Source: Pollenia angustigena
Taxonomy: Eukaryota; Arthropoda; Insecta; Diptera; Polleniidae
DNA: 64,000 nt
Assembly: GCA_930367215.1 (NCBI GenBank)
Contig: OV884060.1
Coordinates: forward strand, 101,022,151 to 101,086,150
Reading direction: 5' to 3'
A program made the position numbers and the translations under genes. Shown in pieces: positions 1 to 12,147 of the stretch. The notes beneath the pieces are model-generated. The model did no database searches. It saw only the letters and a list, made by a program, of their open reading frames with translations, and was not told the origin of the DNA. The stretch's first letter is position 1; every line of letters begins with the position of its first letter.

Positions 1-3000
1 TAAAAGTGGATTCAGACATTGTGTTACGCTCTGAACTTTCAATTACACTTTCATTTGCGCTGAGGTTTTCAGTCAATTTAAGTTCTTTGTTATCAGAATT
101 TTCTTTTGTTTCAATATTGCTTTGATTTTCTTCACTGGAAGAAGTGCTTTCTTCGGAGAATACGCTGAGGAGAGTTGTCGTGTCTATAGAGCTGTCCGCC
201 TCAAACAGAGGTTCTCTTTCGTCTGCTAACACTTGTTGCTGACCATATATTGGAGAGAGTGGCGAAATAGGTACATTTAATGTTATTATTTCCTCATTTT
301 GATTGTGTGAGTTTGTGTCATCGTCTTCTTGAGAGGCGAAAGTGTTGTCATCACTGTCATTTTTACTTGGTTTTTCCGTAGAGCTCTGCTTGTTTTTTTC
401 CTTAGAAATTTTTGTTTCATAATCATTAATTTCAGTAGTATTATATTCGTGCTGATTCTGTGTCACAGTTGTGCCAATACCGTCTTCGACAGAGTCGTAG
501 TTGCTACTACTGTTTGTAGTCATCAGATGTTCAAAAGTGGTTGAATCCTTGTTTTTATTTATTTCTATTTCAGTTTGGAAAGTTGTTGTTTCTACAATTT
601 CATTGCCAAAGTCATTCGTTTGAGTTCCGCTGAGAGTGGTTGCTTCTGGAACTAGGGTTGTTGAAAAATCCTCATGCATATCTTCGCTCGTTATCGTCGC
701 ATTGTTATCGAAGCGTTCATAAATTGGTTTATTATTTTGCTGACTATAAGAATTGCCTTTAATATTTTCAGAAAGGTGAGTTGTCTTTTGTGTGTTATCT
801 TTGCTTGGATTCATAAGGAAAGACACATCAAGTTGAGCTTGATTTGAGTAGCGATTGTCATAGGAATTTGTTTGCTGTGTTTTAGACATGTCGTTGTTGT
901 TTGAGATTTGTTGAATTACATCGGACATAAGAAGTGCGATTTCATCTTTAGTTTCATTGGAACTCATGATGCTGTAATCATTAGACACTGTGTTAGAACC
1001 ATCTACCAATGTAGAAGCTACAGTAGCGGCTTGTGTTTGGAAATCGGACATGGTTATTTGTTCGGATGGCTTTATAACTTTCATGTTAAGTTGAGGTTTG
1101 AGATCAGCTACCAATATGAGCTGATTGCCGTCGCTTCCATCATTGATCAAAGAGTCAACTTTGTGGGGCGTGGACACAGGAAGACGTGCTTCTATTTTTA
1201 TATGTTCTGTGTAGTCTTCGGTCATTTTATATTCGTTTGTAGTATCATCTTCATCATATGCAAATGTAGATTGCTCAGTAATATGTGATGGCGAAGCAAA
1301 AGTAGGTGTTTCATATTCTTCAGGATATTCCGTAGTTGGCTGTGATTGGTTTTTAAGCAAAATATTTGTGGTGTCTGCAGTTTCTGTTAAAATGGTTGAC
1401 TCTTTAAGAGCATCTGTAAATGAAGTGTAACTAGGGAGCACTGTAGTGTCAATATTCTTATTTGTTTCTTTTTCAGTTGGTAAATTTGTGGTTATTCCTT
1501 CCGAACTATTAGTTTTCTCGTAATGCTGTGGTGGTGCAACTATAACAATATGAGGTGTTGTGATTTTGTCGGCAAATGTTGTATCTTCGACGTTTGACAA
1601 ATCGCTTGTATTTTCGAAATCTGTCAATAATGTAACCGAAGTGATGCCTGCCGATGGCCTAACATTCGTCTCAAGCTGTACGGAAACTAAAGGTTTTTTG
1701 CCTATTTCATCATGTGGGTTTTCCTTTTCTACACTATCGAATTTAACAGGTTTTAAGTTGGGGTTTTCCGAGGCAACTGCGATATTTTCTGCTATTTGTT
1801 CAGGCTGTTTCAATGTTTGAAGTATCTGATCAAAAGATTGTAAAGTATGTTCATCCTGCTCATAAGGTTTGGATCCATGCTGTGTCAATGCAAGTGGTGA
1901 TAGGGATTGCTTATTGAATTGGTTAAAACCGTAGTTATCTGATTGGTCGGTTGATATGACATACGATGGTACTGGATATCCCGATGTTCCGGATGCTGAA
2001 GGAATATTGGCAGATGTAGGTACTTCAGGTTTGCTTGTTGTTATTTTTGAAGTAGAAAGAGATTCTCCATAGTTAGTTACTTCTTGCTGATATCCGGAAA
2101 AATCTTGAACAATCAGAGATGCACCTGTTGGACTGTTGGTGTTTATTGTTGGGATGGGCGAAAAAACAGCTGTGGTGGATGGTTCCATTGTTGTGGTGGT
2201 AGTTGTGGAGGTGGTGGCACTGGGTTTATTTGGTTTAGGGCGTGGTCTATGATATGACACATGTTGGAATTTGTTATGCAATATTTCCTGATGGGCCGAT
2301 TCTTCTGCTGCTAAATCCGATGACGTAGTAGTATGTGGATATTTAGTGTGCTGTTGTGTTGGTCCTGGTCTTTGTGGCTTAGGTGAAGGTTTTCGCTTTT
2401 CACCTGTGAAATTAGGTTTCTGTGTTGGTCTGGTAGAATTGGTATTATATGAGTCTACTGGATGTCGGGTGGGCTTCTTCTTTTTTTTCTTTGGAGCTTT
2501 TGTAGTTGAAGGAACAACTTGAGTTGTGGATATTGGAGCTAATGTAGATGTGGTAGTTGGTTCTGAGATTGTGGTGGTCGGTGTTGAAATATTTGGTGCT
2601 GTAGTTGTAGTCGTTGTTGTTGTAGGTGGTGGTACTGGAGTAGTTGGAGTAGTAGAAGCAGGAGTTGTTGTAGATGCAGTGGTCGTTGTTGTCAATGTTG
2701 GTGTGGTTGTGGTAGAGGTTTTTTTTTTGTTTTTTTGCTTGTTTACCGAAGGACGTTTTGTTGTTGTCTGACTTGCATTAGGTTTCTTAACACGATGTGG
2801 CGGCAATGGCTTAGGTTGTTCAGATTCAGGTTCCTTTTCATTTAAAATATCTTCATCATTTTCGATGACTGGTTTTCTTACTACCTCCTGATTGTTTATA
2901 AAAATACGACGAGTTGAAGTTTCAATATCAGGAAGCTTATGATAAATTGGCTGCATATGCAGTTGTGAAAAACCGTCGTAGTTTTGCATAGTTGCCGCCA

Positions 3001-3680
3001 GATTTTGATACTGTTGCATACCTGTGTAAACTGATTCTTTCGAGTCTAATTCTTCCTGTATTACTTGAGGTGTCAATTCAGTAGTTGTTGTGGTAGGTTT
3101 TCGTTTCTGTCCCGGTTTTCTTTTACTTGGCTTTGGCTTTTTAGTTGTTGTCGAGATCGATTCCTTTGTCGAAGTTTCGATTATTTCTGTATCAGGAGTC
3201 ATAACGATTTGTTGGGGTTTTTGTTGTGGAAATATATCAACACTGCCTGCATTACCAAAAATTGCAGGTAGAATCATAGACCACGATGATGAAACATCGG
3301 GCGTGTCAAAGACTGGTAAATTATCTGCACTTGTATTTTTATTTGATTCGACTTCTTTGTTAAGAACACTTTGTACACTATTGACTATGTCTTGAACATT
3401 TTTTTCTGGATCGCGATCTTCAACAGGGCCATGGTGTATAATAGTAGGTCCTTCACCATCTCCATTAGCAACAATGCTTTGAATTTCTTCCATTGTCATA
3501 AGGCGTTTAACTAATTCGCCATGTTCATCAAATGTATAAAATTCGTACCGATCGGGATTTAGGAGATTAATAGGACTAGCCACTTGAAGTGATTGTTGCG
3601 GTTTTGGTACTTTTTGTCCTAACGCATCTGTGAATTCTGGTTCATCGCCATTTAAAATCACTGATACGGACGTAACAACA
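1..3680 (-). CDS. Secreted mucin-like protein, second coding exon (continues beyond left edge)
   Basis: I see one uninterrupted minus-strand frame of 1,226 codons, checked triplet by triplet, entered through a TTTGCAG acceptor with a pyrimidine tract (3681-3700). With exon 39960-40543 the phase-2 codon is restored. Just after the junction is a compact, well-conserved-looking segment (about 3465-3545) containing YEFYTFDEHGELVKRLMTME. Then come a KPKP/basic stretch, a run of six Lys near 2470-2490, Thr/Pro blocks (2170-2240, 2580-2720) and a long Ser/Thr/Glu-rich tail. This composition is typical of extracellular O-glycosylated mucin-like proteins of insect cuticle, gut or glia; that role is inference. 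I do not recognise the specific gene. The stop codon lies outside the window. Confidence 0.8.
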
Positions 3681-5542
3681 CTGCAAATTAAAAAAAAATA
3701 AAAATTAATTTTTGTTTGTATAAAACTTCGTAAAATTAATATATTTTAAAACAGTAGTAGTGCATTTTTAGCAGTACAATTTCCAAAAATAATTTTTTAA
3801 AGTATATTTGAGTAGATCATAAAAAAAAAAAAATTAATGAATGAATTTGTTTACAACAACAGTTTACCACTGAATCTGTGTTTCGGTGTTTTAGAAAAGG
3901 ACCGATTGCACGCATCTTTTACGATTTACGATCATTACTGACAAAACTTTAGTAATTACGCACGCTCACTTAAAAAGTTTCACAATCGTGCACACTCACG
4001 AAATATTTTATTTAAAATTAATTTTAATCAATTAGTTTTAAACAAAAAAGTTCGTATAGAGTTTTATATTGAAATTATTTTTAAAGCTGAGCGTTTTATG
4101 TGGAAATTTGCTATGCAGACGTTTCCGTTTGAAATTGTTAAACATGCAGTAAGACAATAAAATAAAAAAATATTAAATTTTTGTGCATTAAATAGTTTCC
4201 TAAAAATTCTTCGAAAGTGAGAAATCGTGCATTATTTCAAAATGTTGATCACCCACGATTAAGCACGTAAATTTTTTTGTTATCATGTTGACTCTCTCGT
4301 ACGTCATTATTTTTTAAAATAAACACTATTAATTCACGCGTGAAACAAAATTTTCACCTTAAGGACATAAAGGTAATGACCAGGGCAAGGGACTTCATGC
4401 AATTGCATGTTTGTTATCTGTAATCTGAGAGTATAGTTTTCTATTTTTTAAAAATTCTATAAAAACTTATGTTTGTAGATAAATAAATAAAATTGTTTTA
4501 GATGTCGACCCCAATTGTTTAAAAAAGGCTAGTGATACTTCGGTATGCACTTTATGAGCAAAAATTATATCATGTATAGCCCGCAGCACCAGCGGATTAA
4601 TGCGTCATTTAAAATCATTGCCTGCGAGAATGATAAAGCTGAAAGGGAAAATCAGGAAGTGCTGCCTCCTAAAAAGGAAAAACGCAGCTTTAGCAAAATT
4701 GGTAGCTGTGGAAAGGTTATTGATTAGATCTTTTACAAAAAGTGAGTTCAAAAGTCAATCGAGGTTCCGTGATGGAATAAATCTACCAAATGCAGAATGG
4801 GGAGTGCAACGGTTGATAACACAAGGCAACAAATGTTTTGTTGATTAGGAATTGAATTGAATTTAAGGTTATTTGGGACGCTGAATTCAAATCTACACTC
4901 AGTTTTTTTTATCAGATCGAGATATACCGTTATTTCAAAAATTAAGATACTTCCACTACATAAAGTATTGTAATAACTTAAAAACGGTGCACCATATTCA
5001 CTTAAAACAACCAAAATTCGCTAACAATATTATCTTTAAGCCGTGCTTATATTGTTTTTATATTTGGCCAGTAGTTTCAGAGATATCGTTGAAGTTTAAA
5101 AAAGAAAAATATATTATTATTAATTTTATTTTATTTAAAAATTCATTAAAACATAAATTTCAATAAGAATCACTGTTCTGGTATAAAAGAATTTAGCTCA
5201 TTACATTTCTAATGAAATGAACTTTATTTCATTGTAATCGGTGCACAACTTTTGAGAATTTACTGAGACAATTAAATTGATAAAAATCGCTTTTTCCATA
5301 CAAAAATAAAATTTTTTGTTCTATTTATGTACAAAGTCTGTTATAGTTATTGTTTTTAGGCCACTGATTTCCCTTAAGGCGTACAGGAGCATACTTCAGA
5401 AGATACTACAAGAGGATTTTTCAGAAATATAAAGATTTTTAATACACAAACATTATAATGCAATTAGAACTCATCGAAAAATTTTCTTTTATTAGATTTT
5501 CTGAAATGATATTGGTTAGAAGGTTTATTTCTAATGCTCTAG
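3681..5542. other. Intronic DNA with no recognisable feature
   Basis: AT-rich sequence with many short homopolymer runs. The short open frames around 4545-4848 and 4748-5014 overlap on both strands, lack any recognisable motif and look like chance. Confidence 0.5.
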
Positions 5543-5870
5543 CTATAGTCCGCCATCCCACTGACCCTTGTATCGCTCCTCTATAGTACGAATATCTTGA
5601 TGGAAACGTACACCTTGTTCTTCACTGAAGTCTCCAAGATTATCAGGGAAACAATCCAAATGGCTGTGTAGGTTGTAGCCTAATGCTCATAATGCAACCA
5701 AGCTGCTGGAAATGTGACATGTGACACGTGGCCCGAGTAGTGTTCATCATTCCAAGCATTCCTTTCCATATCTGTCATGAAACTACTGAGGTTTACATAA
5801 TTGATTAACCTTCTGATTTGATGGCCATCAAAAATGCCAGCTTTCAGTTTCTCCCAACTTAAATTTTGGA
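5543..5870 (-). pseudogene. Decayed protein remnant of a widespread arthropod repeat family
   Basis: On the minus strand, 5680 to the stop at 5543 reads with the conserved core DNLGDFSEEQGVRFHQDI followed by EERYKGQWD. Upstream, in shifted frames, are KAGIFDGHQIRRLI and SSFMTDMERNAWND. From memory this combination recurs in multicopy, unclassified ORFs of many arthropod genomes, usually followed by a longer C-terminus. Here the copy has at least two frame breaks and is truncated at both ends. Family assignment is by recollection of the motif only. Confidence 0.5.
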
Positions 5871-5984
5871 ATTTACTGCTGATTCAAGTAGAGATACTTT
5901 TTTCAATAGCCTTTTTGTAACAGATCACGTGTGAGTCGTGTCATGCTGACATGTTATTATTGTTTAGTATTGTTTGGCATTTCA

Positions 5985-6228
5985 TAGTGGAAAGACTTAG
6001 GCCTGAACAACGTTAACAAATCGTTCAACTTTATTATTGCGTACTATTCTCAACACAATCACCCATTTTGAGACAAAACATTCATTATTGGATAACATTC
6101 GATCGAATAAACCACGTCCAGCACGCTGTTACGAAAATATAGCGGCAACTCGGACTGACGTATGGAACGACTTGGCGAATTTTACGTTGAGATCTTAAAT
6201 TGAAAGCGTACAAAATACAGCTTGTGCA
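5985..6228 (+). pseudogene. Mariner transposase remnant, 5' half
   Basis: The frame reads RLRPEQR, a stop, QIVQLYY, then degraded sequence, then LGLTYGTTWRILR, a stop, and LKLKAYKIQLV. These are the DNA-binding helices and linker of a mariner transposase (helix-turn-helix region, TTWRILR box). The reading stops at the CTTGTGCA that duplicates at 13479. The remaining coding sequence resumes 7.25 kb away in the same frame. There are several nonsense changes, so the copy was dead or died after the split. Confidence 0.75.
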
Positions 6229-6400
6229 CAGGGGTGCCAGAAGATTTTGATAAGAAATCGGCATATTTTCAAAAAAAATCGGCATTACCGGCATTTTAAT
6301 ATAATAAAATCGGCAAATTTAAAATACCTATTTTAAATACAAAAAACCTATTTTTAATAACAAAACAGAACAATTCAGCAATTAATAATGTTTATAACAT

Positions 6401-7178
6401 ACTAGCTTAACCCGGTGCCCTTCGCTACACTGCTTTAACCACTTCTTCAGTTGAGAGATATTTAATATATGCATGGGAGGTATTTTCCCCCTGCGCCTAC
6501 CCGCTTTATTTTTATTTTCAAAAGTGTAGTATACCATAAGAATGACTTCTACAAAGTTTGAACATTCTCACTTTAACAGTTCATAAGATATGAGATATTA
6601 AACATTGGCATCCTATGTTGCTATTTTAATCTCCTCCTCTGTCAACCTCCCCCATTTTTATATTTAAATTTAAAGTTTACCATAACAGCAGCTTAAACCA
6701 CGTATGAAGACTCTCCCTTAAATAGTTCTTCAGTTGAGCGATATTTAATATATGCATCCTATGGGAGGTATTTCCCCCCTGCGCCTACCCGTTTTATTTT
6801 TATTTTCAATAGTGTAGTAAACCATAAGAGTGACTTCTACAAAGTTTGAACATTCTCACTGCAACAGTTCTTAAGATATGCGATATTAAACATTGGCGTC
6901 CTATGAGGGGAACCACTTCCCCCGCTGCTATTTACTACCAAAAGTTCAGCAAAATGCGTGCAGCGGCTCTTAAGATATGCGATAATTAATATTGGCATCC
7001 TATGGGGGTACCGATTCCCCTGCCCCTATCGAAAAAATAAGTAGCCTATTTTATTTTTAGGGCTCACGTGATGTTACTGTAAAAATTTCAGGAAAATCGT
7101 TTCAGTAGTTTAGGAGTCTATAAGCCAAAATACCAACAAACAAACAAACATACAAACATTTTTCATTTTTATATATAT
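6401..7178 (-). mobile_element. Helitron-like repeat, copy A (CTAGT end)
   Basis: Read on the minus strand it begins TATATATAAAAATG, passes through TGTTTGTTTG repeats and ends CACCGGGTTAAGCTAGT at 6401. Terminal CTAGT with a short palindrome-free end resembles Helitron/Helentron 3' ends. It is directly followed by copy B in the same orientation. No coding capacity seen. A LINE-tail origin is an alternative. Confidence 0.4.
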
Positions 7179-7735
7179 ACTAGCTGAACCTGGTGCGATT
7201 CGCTACACTGCTTTAACCACGTTTGAAGACTCTCCCTTTAATAGTATTTCAGTTGAGAAATATCTAAAATATGCATCCTATTGGAGGTATTTCCCCCCTG
7301 CGCCTACCCGCTTTATTTTTATTTTTAAAAGTGTAGTATACCATAAGAGTGACTTCCACAAAGTTTGAACATTCTCACTATAACAGTTCTTAAGATATGC
7401 GATATTAAACATTGGCGTCATATGGTGGGTACCGATTCCCCCGCTGCAATTTTATTTCAATTTTGGGGTTCAGAAGATCCAAAATTTCAACAAAATGCGT
7501 GCAGTTGCTCTTAAGATATGCGATATTAAATATTGGCATCAAATGGGGGGGGTACCAATTCCCCTGCCCCTATCGAAGAAATAAGTAGCCTATTTTATTT
7601 TTAGGGCTCACGTGATGTTACTGTTAAAATTTCAGGAAAATCGGTTCAGTAGTTTAGGAGTCTAAAAGCCAACAAACAAACAAACAAACACACAAACAAA
7701 CATACAAACATTTTTCATTTTTATATATATTCTTC
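7179..7735 (-). mobile_element. Helitron-like repeat, copy B, tandem with copy A
   Basis: It shares with copy A the CTAGT end (minus strand, 7179-7183), the paragraph-like internal blocks (GTTTGAACATTCTCACT region, ACGTGATGTTACTGT region) and the TATATATA start. The two copies are head-to-tail, as is often seen for Helitron-like repeats. Confidence 0.4.
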
Positions 7736-7887
7736 TATATATATAAAAGAAGATAGATAAAGATAAATAAATAAATTAACAAAAAAAAGCAATAAAAACA
7801 ATAAATTATAGTTAATTGATACAATAAAAATAGAATAATATACATATATTTTCAGGCAACTGTTCAATAAATAGATAATATGTAAAT

Positions 7888-8403
7888 TAGGGTGGTCGTT
7901 AACTGTATGGATCAAAATTTTTTTTTCTATGCTCTAACCCCTCAATTCGGTGGGTATTGATAAAAAAACAACTTGAAAAAATTTTTAGGACGATCGGCGA
8001 AGGCTAAGCCGTCCCTCAAGCCCGCCAAAGTTTGAGAAAAATCGTTAAGTCCGACTTGTATGACTTATATTTAGGAACGTATTCATTTTACATAAAAATC
8101 GTTTTCTAAGAAGATGTTTTTAGTAAAGTTTCCAACAACTTTTTCCTTAACAAGTTTTCTGTAAAACTCATATTGAACAAAACCTAATTAAAATAAAAAG
8201 TAAACAGGAGCATTGATTCGAATTTTTTCTTTAGAACTGTTTTTTCTTACACACGTCAATTCAGCTTTAATATTCGTGTTTGTGTGCGTTTGCTTAAAAA
8301 AATAAATATTCAAATGCATATCATTTGTTTCTAACGTACCACGATAGATAAAGTTGGTGCAATTATTTTGATACAATTCAAAGCCGAAAAGTACGGTGGT
8401 ACC
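7888..8403 (+). repeat. Left arm of a ~520-bp inverted repeat flanking the piggyBac region
   Basis: This arm is closely complementary to 12148-12665 along its length, including the GATCGGCGAAGGCTAAGCC block and the GCAAACGCACAC block. It starts AGGGTGGTCGTTAA and ends at GGTACCCTAGG. A partial direct copy begins at 8404 (to about 8570). This suggests a foldback-type or long-TIR DNA element family. One open frame in the arm (8188-8376, minus) is mirrored in the other arm and is not evidence of a gene. Confidence 0.65.
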
Positions 8404-8974
8404 CTAGGGGGACCGTTAAAATCAAAAGTTGGATTTATTTAGGTCTCACTCGCCAATTTGATGGGTATTGATAAAAAAAAAAAAAAAAATTAAAAAAAAT
8501 TTACAACGATCGGCGAAGGCTAAGCCGTCCCTCAAGCCCACCAAAGTTTGAGAAAAATTATAATTTTACATGAAATCTGACTTTTATGTTTAATAACATA
8601 GAAAATATAAATTTTGTAGAAAATTTGTTAACTAGTTTTTCTTTATCTCTTATTAAACAAAATAAACTGAAAATATCGAATAAGCCACTAAAAAATCTAA
8701 TTTTTAATTCATTAAAGAAACGCATTTTCTATGAATTAGTTTTGTTGAAAAACATTTTTGTTATTTATTTAAAAAAAAACCGACCAGCCGGGCACCTGGC
8801 GTTTTTCCCTAATTCGGGTACTCTGAATTCAGTGGTGCTAACCGTTTTTTAGGTTAGCTCTTGTTTTCAAAATTTCGAAAACGGAGGAGGTTGCACAGCG
8901 TAACTCAAAAACGGGTTAGTTTACAAAATAAACTAGAAAAAAAAAACGAAATTCCACAATAATATTACCTTTAA

Positions 8975-11515
8975 CCCTAGGATTACCGGTAAAATGTTTC
9001 CACTAAATTCAGCTCTTGGTCTGGCCAGACCACAATGAGAATAACTAAAAACCCCAATTGAATAAAAAGTAAATAAGTACATTTATATGCTTATTTTTTA
9101 AGTTCTATCTATTTATTATATAATTTTACTTATTTTTTTTTTTTTATAATACATCACAGTCGTTGCAAACATAATTTTTAATTTCTTTGCCATGTTGCAG
9201 GCACATAGCTTTTCCACATTTACCACAGCTAAAACGGGTTTTGCGTTTTGTTTTTGTTAGTAAATTGCACTTAACGCATAATGGGCGGTAATTGTTTGAA
9301 GATGTTGGAAAAGGTACCGTTTCCAACTGCGATAGGGTTGGTTCATTACAAGGTTGTTGTGTTTGGCCCTAAGTAAATATATTATAAATATTACATTTTT
9401 ATTTGTTGACAAATGTATAAATACTTACATAAACATTGAATTTTGCCATAGCATTTCTGATGTGTGGAAAACGCATTACATGAGAATTGGTACTTCGCAG
9501 CTCCATGTGTGGGAGCACCAGCTGATTAACTAATTCGACAAGAAATCGACGACGGCGATCTGTTTGTTTTAAATTTACCAAGTCCTTGTAAATCAGAAAG
9601 GAAGCTAAACCAGATATGACCAGCATATTTTAAAACATGGCCAATGACCAGCGGTTGGTTCCACGTTTACAGCTGTAGTATGATAACATTTGATCCATGG
9701 TATCAACTCCAGCTTTATTTTGGTTATAGTCTATGATTTGATTAGGTTTCTTTGAAGCGTTCAATCTGGTTGCTCTACCTGGCTCATCTTCCGCTGTTAT
9801 GTATTCTGTGATGATATTTGTGTAATGTTCTGTTGATAATAGTACAACAGCCTTGTTTTTTTTTTTTGGTACATATGAACAGAGAGCATGCTTATCCTCG
9901 TAGTAGCCAAATAAAGTTTCGCATACTGGACGCTTGCTTGATTTTTTAAATAAATTTGGCACAAAAGTTTTATTACTTCGAACGGTTCCAACAAGAGCTA
10001 AGCGGACTTCCATCAATCTCTGTGCAAGTGTCAGACTTGTGAAAAAATTATCACAGTACACAGTACGTCCTGTATGAAAATACTTTATTGACAAATCCAT
10101 CACAACTCTCTCCCCCTGGTTTACTTCTCGAATGCCATCAGATTGTTTGCCTGTGTAAATTTGGCCTTTCAAGGGATATTTTGTTTTCGAGTCACATATC
10201 CACCAAATTTTAATGCCATACTTGGCTGGCTTTGATGGAATATATTGTGTGAATCGCGTACGTCCTCGAAAAGGAAAAAGCTGTTCATCCACGGTTAGGT
10301 TTGCCCCTGGAGTGTATGAAGATTCCAAATTAGCAATAAGCATCAACCAAAGATCGTCTATTGCGGCCGATTTGCTCAATTCTTGGCGTAGTGGCCTAGT
10401 GTTTGCGTTGTCAAAGCGGATGAACCGTAGCAATAAAGTAAATCGTTCTCTTGACATTGCAGCCTTATACACGTCATGGTGATATGGTGCCCACAATTCT
10501 TTAACAGGTTGGGTTGCACATTTAAAAACCCCGTCAAACAAAAGCAATCCAAAAAATGCATATATTTCTTTTTCGTGCGTTGGCTCCCATTCTATGGGTT
10601 CTTTCATTGGGTCCTTTGTATTCAAAACAATATAAACCTCTTTGGCCTTGCGGTTGGTTTCTCGAACAATAATGCTTACCATTTCAGGTGTAAAAATTTC
10701 TCCAAAAATTTGAGCAGGATTAGGCAGAAAGTGGCGCGATGGCCCAGTTTTCATGGCGACAGGAATGTTATGTGCGAATTTTCTGCCTGTTTTCGTTGGT
10801 TGCGATATCCAAATAATACCAGCTTTACTTGAGTATTGCCCAGCTTTACCTTTAGCATGTTCGGCAAATTCATCTTTGTGTTCTTTAGCATTCTCATCGC
10901 CTTCATCATCAGTAAATTCTTCACCATGCTCTACAATGAAATCTTCAGTTTCTGCATCAGACGCACAATCTCCGGCAATTGTCTGCGGTACGAAATCATT
11001 GTCTTCATCACTCTCAGAAAATAATCCATTTCCATCATCATCACTATTGCATAGATAATCCATCATCTTATCTTCAGCTTGTTTTTTTTCACCAGGTGAT
11101 AAACGCTGGAATCTGGCTGGTTTATTCAAAACCATGTCCACAACATCCAATCCTGATTTCTTATCACCTTCCATTTATTTATTATTTTATTATGTAACAC
11201 AGTAAAAAACTTATAACAATTCAAAATTCCTAAAAAAAAATTCTGACACAGATTAGTTTTCTATTCTTGCAACTCAAGAGCACAAATATGACTGCTTTAC
11301 AACTCTAAATTTACTTAGTTTGCATTGTCAAAGTGTTTTGCAAATCAAATTGTCCGTTACTAAATTTTTTTATAAAACACACAAAACCTAAAAACAAAAC
11401 ACAAAAATAAAATTTCGTCGTCAAGTCAAAAAAAAAACAAATACAATACTTCATGGTCCAGCCAGACCAAGATGGTAATTTGGTAGATGTTTACGTAAAA
11501 ATGGAATTTCACCCC
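8975..11515 (-). mobile_element. piggyBac-type transposon, copy 1
   Basis: The left boundary is the diagnostic TTAA (8971-8974) followed by CCCTAGGATTACC. A subterminal palindrome GGTCTGGCCAGACC (about 9018-9031) has a near-match near the other end (GGTCCAGCCAGACC, 11455-11468). The right terminal CCCTAG/TTAA was not found at the expected distance, so the right limit is approximate and may be eroded. It contains one transposase gene on the minus strand. Confidence 0.65.
9144..11174 (-). pseudogene. piggyBac transposase, two exons, one nonsense codon
   Basis: DDE/D recombinase that would excise and insert at TTAA. From ATG 11174 the protein has an acidic N-terminus and a core with catalytic Asp at about residues 296 (NLTVDEQLFPFRG), 375 (VYCDNFFTS) and 491 (NKAGVDTMDQM). 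It ends in a Cys-rich zinc domain (CVKCNLL...CGKCGKAMC...CNDCD). An in-frame TAA at 9630-9632 replaces what is usually Tyr in the conserved FYNM motif; the same frame then continues. A 60-nt intron (9369-9428, GTAAGT to CTTAG, phase 0) precedes the last exon. All else is open over about 650 codons, so the copy seems only recently inactivated, or the stop is a sequencing or allelic difference. Confidence 0.85.
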
Positions 11516-12147
11516 CCAAATTTTCTTCAATATATTTCTAGTCTGTGTTGATAATTTTATATGAGAGCACCCTTAAAGAATAAAGAAAAAGTGCAGTTAT
11601 GTTACAGGGATAATAAATGAGAAAACCAATATCGTACTTACGAACTTCTAAAATCGTACTTTTTCGACCCCAATAGTAATAAATAATTTTTTTTTATAAA
11701 AGAACAAGACTTTTGTTTCGGTTACACTTGAAACCATTGGTACAGACGGTCTATTTCGTTCCTTTGTTTTTATAATATTTTGGCATGAAGGCTTATATGC
11801 TGCCGCTGATACTTGATTTAGAATGTGGCATATGCAATCGTCCAATGATCAAGTGCAAAAATCTATTCACAATAGCAAAGTTTAGTGTTTGTTGCAAATG
11901 GTCTTGTAAAGAGCCAATGCAAAATATCATAGCTGTTTTGTTAAATCCAACAACAAAATACACAGAGTTTCCATAAGATTTCATAAAAACGCTATGAAAT
12001 TTTGCATTTGCATTTTGGCAAAACGATTTGCACCAAACACTAAAATCCGTTTATATTCATTGGACAGTAAATACAAGTTGCCATTTTATATCAATTATAA
12101 ATATTTAGTTTTGAAAAATTCAAGTAATAATACCAAATGAGTCACGG
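11516..12147. other. Unassigned spacer right of piggyBac copy 1
   Basis: It contains short overlapping open frames on both strands (11648-11984) with CxxC-like spacing but no motif I recognise. It may be remnant coding sequence of the element whose arms flank it. Confidence 0.3.

Noticed and set aside
329..3395. Several plus-strand open frames, including a Val/Gly-rich one at 2526-2771
   Set aside because: They are antisense to the continuous mucin-like exon. The Val-rich frame is simply the reverse of Thr codons.
4545..5014. Short frames on both strands
   Set aside because: No motif, mutually overlapping, no matching splice or start context.
8188..8376. 62-codon minus-strand frame
   Set aside because: It lies inside an inverted-repeat arm whose partner (12148-12665) has it broken; no domain.
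10213..11197. Plus-strand frames across the piggyBac region
   Set aside because: Antisense shadows of the transposase.
11648..11984. Cys-containing frames that might be a zinc-finger transposase piece
   Set aside because: Spacing does not fit THAP, BED or PHD, and no second motif supports it.
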